A stretch of DNA of 64,000 nucleotides from Ophiodon elongatus (Eukaryota; Chordata; Actinopteri; Perciformes; Hexagrammidae), in assembly GCA_016806645.1 (NCBI GenBank), contig JACSYO010001636.1, positions 1,042,001 through 1,106,000 on the forward strand, read 5' to 3'. The notes beneath the pieces were generated by a model, which saw only the letters and a list, made by a program, of their open reading frames with translations, ran no database searches and was not told the origin of the DNA. The position numbers and the translations under genes were made by a program. Of this stretch, positions 41,001-45,139 are shown in pieces (within the stretch, counting starts at the first letter, position 1; each line of letters begins with the position of its first letter).

Positions 41001-44000
41001 TATATTCAGCCCATGTTAGCTGCTCTATTGCAGCTCCATTCTACCTCTTTGGTTTGGACTGAAACATCTCAGCAACTGTAAAATGGATGACATTTGTATC
41101 AGACATTCATTGAGCCCAGAGGATGAATCTTAATGTCTTTGAACACTTTTTCTCTTGCGCCATTATGACATATTTATGGTTTTGAGTAAAATGTCTCAAC
41201 AACTATTGAATGGGTCACCATGAAGACACATTCATGTTCCCCTCAGATTATGTTTGGTGATCCCCTTACTTTTCGTCCAGCACTACTGCTATTGTCCACA
41301 GGGGCCGCCAAAATCAACTCAATCAATATTCATCAATATTCATATTCATCAATCAATATTCTATAGATTAAGAGCTTGATTTGTGTGTGTGAATGCTGGG
41401 CTTTACATTGACACAAAGCCTTTGTCAGCAGTTTGATTGTTGGTGGTAAAGCAGCGTTCAGCTCGGCATGGAGAAGATGAAGTCATGTGTTCAGGCTTCA
41501 GAGCTTTGTGATCTCAGCATGAGGAACATCCCAGCTGTGTGATGTGTGTGCTAGAAGGCACCTGTTTTGTTGAGAGTGGGTCCACTGACGCCCCCTGTTG
41601 CTCCTCAGTGCACTGCGCTCCTGGACATTACTACAACTCCACGACCCACCGCTGCATCCGCTGCCCAGGAGGAACCTACCAGTCGGACTTTGGGCAGAAC
41701 TACTGCATCACCTGCCCGGGGAACACCACCACTGACTTTGACGGAGCCACCAACGTCTCCCACTGCAAAAGTAACGCTGCCCGACACACACATTCAGCCC
41801 TGCTCCAAAGTACTTAGCAGCATGATTGGTAATGAGTGCCAAATGAGAATAGGCTTCGGGTAAAACGGTAGATTTTCCAGATAATGGTGCCGTTGTATTG
41901 AAAGGAGATTTATTGCTGAGAGTTTCTGTTCTTTTGCCCTCAGACCAGCTGTGTGGAGGTGAGCTGGGAGAATACACAGGCTACATAGAGTCTCCCAACT
42001 ACCCTGGAGACTACCCGTCCAACGTGGACTGTGTCTGGACCATCAACCCGCCACACAAGAGGCGGATTCTCATCGTGGTACCAGAGATCTTCCTCCCCAT
42101 CGAGGATGAGTGTGGAGACGTGCTGGTCATGAGAAAGAGCGGTAAATAAATAAGTGATGATTCTGATTATTTTCAGGCAAACATAACTGATCAGACCGAT
42201 TCATGGGCTGAATGTTCATAGTCTGCATGTTACTGATTAATTAGTTCATTCAAAACTCAAAATATGACCGTTAATATCCATTGCCAGGCAGCAGGGTTGA
42301 CCATAGAAACAGGAGTAAAAAGGACCTCCCCATTCAAAGCAATGTAGCAGGATGGTGAAGTAAAGTTACACAGACATTGTGTGACACACTTTACCTGTAA
42401 CCCATAACAACTGAAAACTATCGTTTGACCTGGTCAAATGAGCACGGCAAACAGTTGAATGTCCGTTCTGCTCTGCACTCACACACTCATGCTGTGTGTT
42501 CAGTGTGTGTCAGCGGGTGTTGCTTTTATACGAACCTCTGCCTGCACATCAGTGAGGTATTTTATGTCTTTATGTCCTCTGCTTCACATGATCAACCATG
42601 TAAGAATTCCACTAATGGTGCTGTCACGACACACACGTGAACAACAGTCTATGTTGTCAAACAGAACATTTGATGAAACAATCTCCACTCAGTCACCTTA
42701 CTGTGTTTCTAGGGTTTTGGCCACATCACATGGTCTTCATCAGCAGACACATTTTGCTTTGTTGTCATGATATTGTAGATGCCGAGCACCTCTAGGACTA
42801 GGAAAAGTGGAGCAGTTCATTCTCAGCTCCTACAGGTGGGTGCAGGTGGATTTAGAAAACTGATTTTGGGACAAGCTACCAGCTTCAGTTTGTCTTGCTG
42901 TGCTCATTTCAGCACAGCTGAGTGCTGAAGCTGTCTACCGGTGCTAAGCAACCTATCTTCTTCTGAGGGCACATACATACCGTGTTGGTTAGTCTAGTTG
43001 GATCTGACTCTGGTTCCCCTTTGGATGCGATTAGTTGGGCACATCTGAACAAAGCAATCACACTAGAACCGCAACAAGAACCTTTTCAGGAAGTGAAGAA
43101 ACAAATTGATTCTGGGGCAAACAGTTCATAAAGGTGAGAGATGCGTTCTCAATGGAGTATGTAGTAACCCAAAACACAGGCCCTTCTTCCTGGGTTTACT
43201 ACACACATCTAAGCAACAAGTGGAGAGGCTTTTACTGATGGATTTTGGTTCCAGCATTACTTCCCTGTGAAAAGAAACTGAATTCATCTACGAAAGGTTT
43301 AAAAACAGCCTTTAAGTCCTGTAAAATCACAAGGATGTGTAGAAGTACTATTCTAACCTGTTTGTACCATTCCTCCAGCCCTCCCCACCTCCATCACCAC
43401 CTATGAGACGTGTCAGACCTACGAGCGGCCCATCGCCTTCACCTCTCGCTCCCGCAAGCTCTGGATTCAGTTTAAGTCCAACGAGGGCAACAGTGGCAAA
43501 GGCTTCCAAGTCCCATACGTCACCTACGATGGTGAGTCATCTGCAACACAGCTCAGACAGTTGGACCGAATCTCACATACAGGCTGCGAATTCCCTTGTG
43601 AATCATATTTGTTGTTACTCATTTGAATACTGCCAACAACCTTCCCTCTGTCTACTCATCATTAAACCTTGTTCTGTTCCAGAGGACTACCAGCAGCTGA
43701 TAGAGGACATCGTGCGAGATGGCAGGCTCTACGCCTCCGAGAACCACCAGGAGATACTGAAGGTACTGACAGATACAGTACCAGTCTTTCATCTGGAGGG
43801 AATGTTTTGTAACCCACCTCTTGTGATTGGTCCAGTGGGATGACGCTCTCTGTCCGTGTGTCCTCCCTACAGGACAAGAAGCTGATAAAGGCCCTGTTTG
43901 ACGTGCTGGCCCACCCCCAGAACTACTTCAGGTACACGGCACAGGAGTCCAAAGAGATGTTCCCCCGCTCCTTCATCAAGCTGCTGCGCTCCAAAGTCAC

Positions 44001-44025
44001 CAGGTTCCTAAGGCCGTACAAATAG
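720..44025 (+). CDS. scube1: scube1, spliced coding region, 18 exons in window (5' end missing)
   Basis: This is the spliced gene; the exons are listed separately. SCUBE1 is a secreted and membrane-associated glycoprotein with a signal peptide, about nine EGF modules, a spacer, Cys-rich repeats and a C-terminal CUB domain. The family is known to act at the cell surface in growth-factor and Hedgehog/BMP signalling. The 18 exons join to about 821 codons with no stop before TAG at 44023. The order seen is EGF5, basic linker, EGF6-9, spacer, three GCC2/GCC3-type repeats and CUB, ending [12 protein letters not shown]. Human SCUBE1 has about 988 residues, so some 170-200 residues (signal peptide, EGF1-4) lie upstream of base 1. 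Sixteen of the seventeen introns have phase 1, typical of shuffled EGF and CUB modules. The neighbouring mpped1 and the residue pattern favour scube1 over scube2 or scube3. The paralogue choice is from memory, not from an alignment. Confidence 0.93.
867..917 (+). repeat. (CA)n microsatellite just after the EGF5 donor
   Basis: About 25 uninterrupted CA units. It begins 30 bp inside the intron and is likely length-polymorphic. Confidence 0.97.
1474..1844 (-). mobile_element. LINE 3'-end fragment (non-LTR retrotransposon)
   Basis: Read on the minus strand, this gives a decayed C-terminal polymerase-ORF segment with [34 protein letters not shown] and [17 protein letters not shown]. It is followed by the short 3' end and a (GGAT)n tail, seen as ATCCATCCATCC at 1476-1487. 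The same protein segment occurs in the LINE copy at 50200-50515, so both belong to one family. It is 5'-truncated, as most LINE insertions are. The clade (RTE or Rex-like) is my guess. Confidence 0.85.
2041..2080 (+). repeat. 11-bp minisatellite, about 3.5 units
   Basis: TTACCCTCGGG and TTACCCTCTGG units start at 2041, 2052, 2063 and 2074, exactly 11 bp apart. Confidence 0.85.
2096..2180 (-). repeat. Dispersed repeat family copy (antisense)
   Basis: It contains ACACAGGACTTTCACCCAG, the reverse complement of the shared core (TGAAAGTCCTGTGTTTGTTTG) seen at about ten sites in this window. The target family is unnamed here. Confidence 0.7.
3504..3567 (+). repeat. (CA)n microsatellite
   Basis: About 28 CA units, then a CCACAC imperfection. 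Confidence 0.97.
3627..3724 (+). repeat. (CT)n / (GTCT)n compound microsatellite
   Basis: CT dinucleotides interrupted by GTCT tetramers. The apparent Ser/Leu and Arg/Glu open frames here come from the repeat. Confidence 0.95.
3891..3938 (+). repeat. (CT)n microsatellite
   Basis: A pure CT run, then TCTCTGTCTCTG variants. Confidence 0.95.
4574..4634 (+). repeat. (TCTG)n tetranucleotide array
   Basis: About 15 perfect TCTG units. Confidence 0.97.
4937..5004 (+). repeat. (CACACG)n hexamer array
   Basis: About nine CACACG hexamers that decay into CA units and CTCACACATACACA. Confidence 0.93.
5173..5228 (+). repeat. 14-bp tandem repeat, four perfect units
   Basis: AGTGTACTTCAGAG is repeated exactly four times with no mismatch, which suggests recent expansion. 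Confidence 0.95.
6588..6677 (+). CDS. scube1: scube1 coding exon 2 in window: linker between EGF5 and EGF6
   Basis: The exon is 90 bp, phase 1 to phase 1, between acceptor GTTTTAG and donor GTAACT. It encodes [19 protein letters not shown] followed by [10 protein letters not shown]. It contains an N-glycosylation sequon (NST) and a strongly basic RVKRR cluster. The cluster matches the R-x-K/R-R consensus of furin-type proprotein convertases. A similar linker is known in other SCUBE proteins; cleavage here is inference. Confidence 0.92.
6790..6816 (+). repeat. Poly-T run
   Basis: About 27 consecutive T, 110 bp after the linker-exon donor. Confidence 0.9.
7427..7498 (+). repeat. Dispersed repeat module with CCGACGCTTGGTCAGTG
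   Basis: It resembles segments at 1323-1400 and 31434-31508: all share CTCACTCCCA or similar, then TTGTCA, a CGACG-type core, a GGTCA/GTCAC word and a CCCTACRCTTCAAA or related word. It is followed about 90 bp downstream by a copy of the TGAAAGTCCTGTGTTTG core, so the two may be parts of one element. Confidence 0.55.
7586..7629 (+). repeat. Dispersed repeat family copy (sense, degraded)
   Basis: GGCCGAAAGTTCTGTGTTTG followed by TCTGACCCATCC aligns with the family core, with a few mismatches. Confidence 0.6.
7630..7809 (+). repeat. 11-bp GC-rich minisatellite, about 16 units
   Basis: The unit is CCTACGCCCCT or CCTACTCCCCT, with G and T variants interspersed. Because 11 bp is not a multiple of 3, translation gives an 11-residue Pro/Leu/Tyr repeat in each frame; these frames are not genes. 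Confidence 0.96.
8229..8489 (+). repeat. 11-bp GC-rich minisatellite, about 23 units
   Basis: Units of CCAGACCCCCG or CCAGGCCCCCG with variants (CCACCG, 10-bp deletions, CTCCAG). It lies 420 bp from another 11-bp array with an unrelated unit. Long Pro/Arg-rich open frames here are repeat artefacts. Confidence 0.95.
9405..9495 (+). repeat. SINE-like or other short interspersed fragment
   Basis: GTCGCTGTGGCTCAACAGGT followed by AGAGTGGCT and AAGAACCTGAACCC matches the head of a common teleost short repeat that also occurs, in another variant, at about 12570-12720. GTGGCTCAACAGGTAGAG resembles a degenerate polymerase III A box. Only a fragment is present. Confidence 0.5.
10729..11806 (+). mobile_element. 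Non-autonomous DNA transposon with terminal inverted repeats (about 1.08 kb)
   Basis: It begins AAAGGGACAGTGTGTAAGAT and ends with the near reverse complement ATGTTACACACTGCTCCTTT. The termini pair over about 24 of 27 bases. The interior is non-coding and contains TG-rich (11328-11420) and AT-rich segments. The start matches a very common teleost dispersed repeat (TTAGTGGCATCGAGTGATGA next to it). No transposase frame is seen, so it would depend on a transposase in trans. I could not identify a clear target-site duplication. Confidence 0.75.
12067..12300 (+). repeat. Teleost dispersed repeat (GTTAGCTTAGCATAAAGAC type)
   Basis: It contains GACATTTTAGGAAATACACA, then GAGTTACTGTAGACGAGAAG, GCAGTTAGCTTAGCATAAAG and ACAGCTAGCCTGAGTCTCTC. 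This set is shared with 45148-45340 in this window and is familiar from many teleost genomes. Confidence 0.75.
12556..12730 (+). repeat. SINE-like element with degenerate pol III boxes
   Basis: GGGTAGAGCGGGTCGTCCTT followed by GAGGTTGGCGGTCGATTCCA resembles tRNA A and B box sequences (GGTCGATTCC is close to the GGTTCGANTCC B box). It continues into a body (AAAGTGTCCATCACCAAG, CAGCCCATTGCAGCTAAATA) typical of a frequent teleost short repeat. It is not a functional tRNA gene: no cloverleaf is evident. Confidence 0.6.
13156..13205 (+). repeat. (CA)n microsatellite
   Basis: About 25 CA units. Confidence 0.97.
13390..13520. promoter_or_regulatory. Candidate conserved non-coding element in intron (unverified)
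   Basis: The stretch is non-repetitive and has a mixed GC/AT word content (CCTCAGCTAATGATAGGG, ACTCAGTATAAATCACTCCG) that resembles vertebrate enhancers. Conservation cannot be tested here. Confidence 0.2.
15075..15191 (+). CDS. scube1: scube1 coding exon 3 in window: EGF-like module 6
   Basis: The exon is 117 bp, phase 1 to phase 1, between acceptor CCCTGCAG and donor GTCAGT. It encodes [19 protein letters not shown], then [18 protein letters not shown], giving six cysteines. It lacks the calcium-binding D-x-D-E start and the F/Y of the hydroxylation motif. It is nearly identical to what I recall of mammalian SCUBE1 EGF6. Confidence 0.95.
15335..15442 (+). repeat. Dispersed repeat family copy (sense)
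   Basis: TCATGAAAGTCCTGTGTTTG followed by TTGGACCCATCCACC, preceded by TTTAGGCAACAAAACC. It matches the core found at 28140, 33770 and 47338. Confidence 0.7.
16500..16945 (+). repeat. Teleost dispersed repeat rich in GATATT
   Basis: Multiple CGATATTGATA and GATATATTGCCCAGC words occur, especially at 16680-16720 and 16890-16945. The ending GATATATTGCCCAGC is characteristic of a frequent teleost repeat. Its 5' boundary is uncertain. Confidence 0.55.
17210..17262 (+). repeat. (TG)n microsatellite
   Basis: About 26 TG units, followed 140 bp later by a CT array. Confidence 0.97.
17405..17448 (+). repeat. (CT)n microsatellite
   Basis: About 22 CT units. Confidence 0.96.
18540..19146. promoter_or_regulatory. 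Candidate regulatory element or internal promoter (unverified)
   Basis: The segment is non-repetitive with relatively high CpG content (GTCCGCCGCTCTG, GGCGGCGCACATCGATCAG). It has a GC-box-like CCCCGCCCACA at about 18897 and a TATA-like CATAAATCCC about 45 bp downstream. No transcript evidence is available. A 205-codon minus-strand open frame spans it but has no recognisable domain. Confidence 0.2.
19637..19722 (-). repeat. Dispersed repeat family copy (antisense)
   Basis: GAACACAGGACTTTCACGCA followed by GGAGACAGACGTTCATGTC is the reverse complement of the family core. Confidence 0.7.
19960..20150 (+). repeat. Degenerate teleost dispersed repeat (GCATGTCTTTGGACC type)
   Basis: AGAGCCTATCCCAGCATGCA, AAACTGCATGTCTTTGGACC, CATTCAAACTCTTGCTGTAA and GGTGAC match in order a common teleost repeat that ends near a B-box-like segment. 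It is quite diverged. Confidence 0.5.
20269..20328 (+). repeat. (TG)n microsatellite
   Basis: About 30 TG units. Confidence 0.97.
21101..21164 (+). repeat. (AC)n microsatellite
   Basis: 32 AC units. Confidence 0.97.
21520..21880 (+). repeat. Teleost dispersed repeat (CATAGACTGTATGTAAGAAG type)
   Basis: It begins TCATAGACTGTATGTAAGAA, continues GTTGTGACGTCACGCCATCT and TGTCAATCACCTTGTAGCCC, and ends with CTATAGACTTCTATACAACC and AGAGGAG. This order of blocks is familiar from many teleost introns. Confidence 0.75.
22050..22320. promoter_or_regulatory. Candidate conserved non-coding element (unverified)
   Basis: Non-repetitive sequence with mixed GC-rich and homeobox-like words (TTTTATTGTTGTG, TTGTTATTAAACAG, GTTTAATACCTGAATAAATA). 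It looks like a vertebrate enhancer, but no alignment is available. Confidence 0.2.
23181..23623 (+). mobile_element. MITE-like element with inverted termini
   Basis: It starts GTCACACCTGGCATCAAC and ends GCCAGGTGTGAAC; the ends are inverted over about 13 bp. The inside holds the palindrome-like GTGATCCGATCAC and a second GATCCGATC near the 3' end. There is no coding capacity. The pattern matches a teleost non-autonomous DNA repeat. Confidence 0.65.
24975..25020 (+). repeat. (GT)n microsatellite
   Basis: About 23 GT units, 120 bp upstream of a longer GT array. Confidence 0.97.
25141..25223 (+). repeat. (GT)n microsatellite, 83 bp
   Basis: About 41 uninterrupted GT units, one of the longest in the window. 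Confidence 0.98.
25600..25905 (+). repeat. Teleost dispersed repeat (CTCAACGACTATAAGATGG type)
   Basis: ATCTCAACGACTATAAGATG, CAAAATCTCAACAGCTACCA, TTCTCATCTAGTGCCATC and AATGACATTCCAATCAGTCT are shared with copies at 36495-36880 and 41050-41295. Confidence 0.75.
26580..26770. promoter_or_regulatory. Candidate conserved non-coding element (unverified)
   Basis: AT-rich homeobox-like words (TTAATGTATTTATTTAAGC, CATTAAAGGTAATTATAGAC, CCATTAAGTG) are followed by GAATAATTACGAAG in otherwise unique sequence. This is a guess at an enhancer. Confidence 0.2.
27940..28172 (+). repeat. Dispersed repeat family copy (sense, long)
   Basis: The core AACAGCGGTCAGCTAGGTGA followed by AAGTCCTGTGTTTGTTTGAC is preceded by about 190 bp of TAAGTATG and AAGTACTCAAGTTAAGTAAC words. 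Similar sequence precedes the copies at 33650 and 52562. Confidence 0.75.
28550..28880 (+). repeat. Teleost dispersed repeat (GGTCAAAGGTCAA type)
   Basis: TCCACTTTGACTCAAGAATG, GAATTTGGTCGTCAAAGGTG, ACCGTGACCTCA and CAAAGGTCAAAGGTCAAC occur in the order seen in a frequent teleost repeat. The GGTCAAAGGTCA word is a nuclear-receptor-like half-site pair, probably incidental. Confidence 0.65.
29033..29108 (+). repeat. LINE-type 3' fragment (CAGAATCAGATTTATCGGCC)
   Basis: ATCAGAATCAGATTTATCGG and CCAAGCATGTGAACACAAAT match the conserved tail of a common teleost non-LTR element (usually CAGAATCAGCTTTATTGGCC). Only the end is present. Confidence 0.6.
31004..31126 (+). CDS. scube1: scube1 coding exon 4 in window: calcium-binding EGF module 7
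   Basis: The exon is 123 bp, phase 1 to phase 1, between acceptor CACCCAG and donor GTCAGT. It encodes [20 protein letters not shown], then [16 protein letters not shown] and RSC. It has the calcium-binding D-I-D-E start and the C-x-N-xxxx-F-x-C hydroxylation motif ([10 protein letters not shown]), so it is a calcium-binding EGF module. Confidence 0.95.
31434..31508 (+). repeat. Dispersed repeat module with CCGACGTTTTGTCAC
   Basis: ACGGCGTCAACTACCGACGT, TTTGTCACGGCCC and GACACCGACGCCC resemble modules at 1323-1400 and 7427-7498. Confidence 0.5.
31618..31700 (-). repeat. Dispersed repeat family copy (antisense)
   Basis: GACAAACACTGGACTTTCAC followed by CAAGGAGACCGCTGTCTGAG is the reverse complement of the family core. 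Confidence 0.7.
33041..33096 (+). repeat. (CA)n / (CACACACG)n array
   Basis: CA units interrupted by CG at about 8-10 bp spacing. Confidence 0.93.
33645..34310 (+). repeat. Dispersed repeat family, longest copy (sense)
   Basis: The 5' module (33650-33805) has AACTTACGTAGATGG, TACGTCATTACGTAAC, then GACATGAACAGCGGTCTCCT and AGATGAAAGTCCTGTGTTTG. The 3' module (34225-34310) has GGTTGTATACAGACTACAGT and GGTACGAACAGTGGATGAGA. The copy at 52562-52755 has the same two modules with the middle deleted. Confidence 0.6.
34418..34534 (+). CDS. scube1: scube1 coding exon 5 in window: calcium-binding EGF module 8
   Basis: The exon is 117 bp, phase 1 to phase 1, between acceptor CCCTCAG and donor GTGAGA. 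It encodes [20 protein letters not shown], then [14 protein letters not shown] and HC. The D-I-D-E start and [10 protein letters not shown] motif mark a calcium-binding module. A (TG)n array begins 68 bp downstream. Confidence 0.95.
34602..34662 (+). repeat. (TG)n microsatellite
   Basis: About 30 TG units in the EGF8-EGF9 intron. Confidence 0.97.
34802..34892 (+). repeat. (GT)n microsatellite, 91 bp
   Basis: About 45 uninterrupted TG units, the longest such run in the window. Confidence 0.98.
35833..35955 (+). CDS. scube1: scube1 coding exon 6 in window: calcium-binding EGF module 9
   Basis: The exon is 123 bp, phase 1 to phase 1, between acceptor GCCTCAG and donor GTAAGC. It encodes [20 protein letters not shown], then [20 protein letters not shown]. 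It has the calcium-binding start and [10 protein letters not shown] hydroxylation motif. It is the last EGF module before the spacer. A (GT)44 run starts 16 bp after the exon. Confidence 0.95.
35971..36058 (+). repeat. (GT)44 filling a 145-bp intron
   Basis: 88 bp of uninterrupted GT lie between the donor of exon 35833-35955 and the acceptor of exon 36101-36220. The intron has only 15 bp before and 42 bp after the array. It is complementary to the (AC)n run at 36223-36269. Confidence 0.98.
36101..36220 (+). CDS. scube1: scube1 coding exon 7 in window: start of spacer region
   Basis: The exon is 120 bp, phase 1 to phase 1, between acceptor GTTCCTCAG and donor GTACAC. It encodes [20 protein letters not shown], then [19 protein letters not shown], with four Cys. 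The human counterpart is similar (VKCLPSGKPSPRAQLTC, from memory). Its length is a multiple of three with matching phases, so skipping would keep the frame. It is flanked by complementary GT and AC arrays. Confidence 0.92.
36223..36269 (+). repeat. (AC)n microsatellite beginning at intron position +3
   Basis: About 22 AC units that include bases +3 to +6 of the splice donor. It is complementary to the GT arrays at 35971-36058 and 37951-38018. Confidence 0.97.
36495..36880 (+). repeat. Teleost dispersed repeat (TTAGCATGCTAACATTGTCA type)
   Basis: CATGGTGGTGGAGGAACCAA, TTCATCTAGCGCCAACATTT, CAATGACATTCCCATCGGCC and TGTTAGCATGCTAACATTGT occur in a familiar order. It shares blocks with 25600-25905 and 41050-41295. 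Confidence 0.8.
37951..38018 (+). repeat. (GT)34 directly before a splice acceptor
   Basis: The run ends 9 bp before the exon at 38028 and replaces most of a normal polypyrimidine tract. Confidence 0.98.
38028..38126 (+). CDS. scube1: scube1 coding exon 8 in window: spacer
   Basis: The exon is 99 bp, phase 1 to phase 1, between acceptor TTCTAACAG and donor GTACGG. It encodes [20 protein letters not shown], then [13 protein letters not shown]. Human SCUBE1 has a related DSENSYVLSCGVP segment (from memory). It has one sequon (NVT). The acceptor is weak and has a (GT)34 run upstream, so it is a prime candidate for regulated or allele-dependent skipping, which would be in frame. Confidence 0.9.
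38127..38737 (+). other. scube1: scube1 intron (0.6 kb)
   Basis: Unique sequence with no repeat or extra exon that I recognise. Confidence 0.7.
38738..38854 (+). CDS. scube1: scube1 coding exon 9 in window: spacer
   Basis: The exon is 117 bp, phase 1 to phase 1, between acceptor GAATCCAG and donor GTACAG. It encodes [20 protein letters not shown], then [19 protein letters not shown]. It is strongly basic. Its [15 protein letters not shown] block matches the mammalian spacer ([15 protein letters not shown], from memory). Confidence 0.92.
38962..39123 (+). CDS. scube1: scube1 coding exon 10 in window: basic spacer segment
   Basis: The exon is 162 bp if the first AG is used and 159 bp if the second is used, because the acceptor is a NAGNAG (TAGCAG at 38959-38964). 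Both keep the frame. It encodes [20 protein letters not shown], then [20 protein letters not shown] and [14 protein letters not shown]. The polybasic KKRRRGRK run is conserved in SCUBE1 and could bind heparan sulfate or phospholipid head groups (inference). Confidence 0.92.
39271..39474 (+). CDS. scube1: scube1 coding exon 11 in window: spacer to Cys-rich junction
   Basis: The exon is 204 bp, phase 1 to phase 1, between acceptor TTGCCTCAG and donor GTGAGT. It encodes [20 protein letters not shown], then [31 protein letters not shown] and [12 protein letters not shown]. The stretch from ERVKQKL to SINKQQ is likely helical. It corresponds to the [14 protein letters not shown] region of human SCUBE1 (from memory). 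Confidence 0.92.
39576..39737 (+). CDS. scube1: scube1 coding exon 12 in window: Cys-rich (GCC2/GCC3-type) repeat 1
   Basis: The exon is 162 bp, phase 1 to phase 1, between acceptor CTCCTCAG and donor GTAACT. It encodes [20 protein letters not shown], then [20 protein letters not shown] and ARNVSQCG. The CxxCPxGTYQ pattern is the ephrin-receptor-like/GCC2_GCC3 signature. One sequon (NVS) is present. Confidence 0.95.
39738..40233 (+). other. scube1: scube1 intron (0.5 kb)
   Basis: Unique sequence; no repeat or additional exon is recognised. Confidence 0.7.
40234..40401 (+). CDS. scube1: scube1 coding exon 13 in window: Cys-rich (GCC2/GCC3-type) repeat 2
   Basis: The exon is 168 bp, phase 1 to phase 1, between acceptor CCCTCAG and donor GTGAGG. 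It encodes [20 protein letters not shown], then [20 protein letters not shown] and RDCEAK. The C-x2[13 protein letters not shown]3-C-x2-C pattern continues the repeat series. Confidence 0.95.
40500..40870 (+). repeat. Teleost interspersed repeat (AGAGTGCTTTACACAAAACA type)
   Basis: TTCAGAGTGCTTTACACAAA, AATACAATTAAAACATCC, CAGGGCTTTATACACCAACA and CCACTGGAGCGATGTGATCC are the landmarks of a common teleost LINE-derived or SINE-like repeat; the copy is diverged. Confidence 0.6.
41050..41295 (+). repeat. Teleost dispersed repeat (same family as 25600 and 36495)
   Basis: TCTCAGCAACTGTAAAATGG, GTCTCAACAACTATTGAATG, GACACATTCATGTTCCCCTC and TGATCCCCTTACTTTTCGTC match the family in order. Confidence 0.75.
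41609..41770 (+). CDS. scube1: scube1 coding exon 14 in window: Cys-rich (GCC2/GCC3-type) repeat 3
   Basis: The exon is 162 bp, phase 1 to phase 1, between acceptor CTCCTCAG and donor GTAACG. It encodes [20 protein letters not shown], then [20 protein letters not shown] and [14 protein letters not shown]. It carries three sequons (NST, NTT, NVS). It is the third CxxCPxGTYQ-type module and precedes the CUB domain. Confidence 0.96.
41944..42141 (+). CDS. scube1: scube1 coding exon 15 in window: CUB domain, N-terminal part
   Basis: The exon is 198 bp, phase 1 to phase 1, between acceptor CCCTCAG and donor GTAAAT. It encodes [40 protein letters not shown], then [20 protein letters not shown] and [20 protein letters not shown] and DCVW are classic CUB signatures, and [10 protein letters not shown] is the equivalent of the D-x-V-x-V-R strand. 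Confidence 0.97.
42142..43378 (+). other. scube1: scube1 intron within the CUB domain (1.2 kb)
   Basis: No repeat that I can name and no further exon. Confidence 0.65.
43379..43531 (+). CDS. scube1: scube1 coding exon 16 in window: CUB domain, C-terminal part
   Basis: The exon is 153 bp, phase 1 to phase 1, between acceptor TCCTCCAG and donor GTGAGT. It encodes [20 protein letters not shown], then [20 protein letters not shown] and [11 protein letters not shown]. The [17 protein letters not shown] stretch is the typical last CUB strands (W-x-x-F-x-S-N/D-x-G-x-S-G-x-G-F). Confidence 0.97.
43683..43762 (+). CDS. scube1: scube1 coding exon 17 in window: post-CUB tail
   Basis: The exon is 80 bp and enters in phase 1 and leaves in phase 0. 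It lies between acceptor GTTCCAG and donor GTACTG. It encodes [20 protein letters not shown], then NHQEILK. Confidence 0.95.
43873..44025 (+). CDS. scube1: scube1 last coding exon with stop codon
   Basis: 153 coding bases from acceptor CCCTACAG to TAG at 44023-44025. It encodes [20 protein letters not shown], then [20 protein letters not shown] and [10 protein letters not shown]. The C-terminal RFLRPYK is the SCUBE family ending. Confidence 0.97.
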   Translation, partial: DKKLIKALFDVLAHPQNYFRYTAQESKEMFPRSFIKLLRSKVTRFLRPYK

Positions 44026-44744
44026 GCCGGGCCCCTCCGCTGTCCCGTTAAAGACCCCCGTCATCCTGTGTCATTCCAAACCCAGCAACCTAAATGTAAC
44101 CCCTCCCCCCCTCGCCTGTCTACTTCTCCCCTGCCTGGGTCAATACATTAATGTACCCGTTCTATGACTAAACATCTTCATTTCCTGTTTTTCCCCCCTC
44201 GATCCAGTTAGTCACATGATGCCTTTCCTCATCTTTGAGCCTTTCAATCAGTTCAACACATTATTAACTGACACCCTTCCCTCCGGTTAGTGCAGCGCTT
44301 CGTTCACCCGGCTCCAGACCTTTGGACTCGCCCACTCCACCGAGGTGATTACTTCGTCTGGCATCGTGACATGAAACAGCGGTTTCTTAGATAAAAAGCA
44401 ATCGAGCTAATGAGCTCCGGGGGGGTCAACGGTTAGCCAATCAGCGCCATGGGCGGGACTAACGCCATTGTCAAACTGTTGTCAAGCTGTGTGCCGAAGG
44501 CAGCATGCCTTCTCAATATCGCCCCACATCCTAGGTTGTTTTTACTTCGCTACTCTTACATCCCTGGCAAAACCAGTATGTTGGCATGGCAACGCACCAG
44601 CGTCAACTTCAGGCGGATACGTTGGTCTCTAGTGAATGGTTCGGGAAAATCAAATCCACTCGGAAAAATTGGTTTCAGTGGAGGCGATGTCCGACTGACG
44701 ATGGAAACAAAGTGTAACGAGTCAACAATGATATCAGGCAAACT

Positions 44745-44960
44745 TTAAGTTTAAGGTTTGACCGATATGGGTTTTTGCAGGCCAGTATTAATATTTTTAT
44801 AACGTAGCATAAGATACCTGATATATATTTGACATGTGTGAGTGTTTTTTCTCAGTTTTGGTAATATTACAGTTGAGGTTTAAATTGCTGGTGCAGGTTC
44901 TGATTGAATATTATTCAACAAAATTAAAAGAAAATATATAAAGGACATGGTCAGACACAC
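44745..44960 (+). repeat. Degraded teleost dispersed repeat (TTGACCGATATGGGTTTTTG type)
   Basis: AAGGTTTGACCGATATGGGT, TTTTGCAGGCCAGTATTAAT and AATAATATTTGACATG-like words match a common teleost repeat. The 3' boundary is uncertain. Confidence 0.5.
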
Positions 44961-45139
44961 CATAGCAAACCTTCACATCCTTTGTCTGAGTCCAGTTAAA
45001 GAAAGAAGCATATCATTATTTTGATTGTTGTCACTGAGGATACACAACCTTCAAGCAGCTGAAAGGAAACCTGTATATCCGATGTTATGGTGGCTGTTAT
45101 AGCTTCCCAACACATTTGGTACTGACCAGAGTAAAAGAT

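Larger units (their letters stand above)
40402..41608 (+). other. scube1: scube1 intron (1.2 kb) with two dispersed repeats
   Basis: It holds an interspersed repeat at about 40500-40870 and another at 41050-41295. Between 41300 and 41608 there is CAATCAATATTCAT duplication (41318-41361) and otherwise unique sequence. Confidence 0.65.
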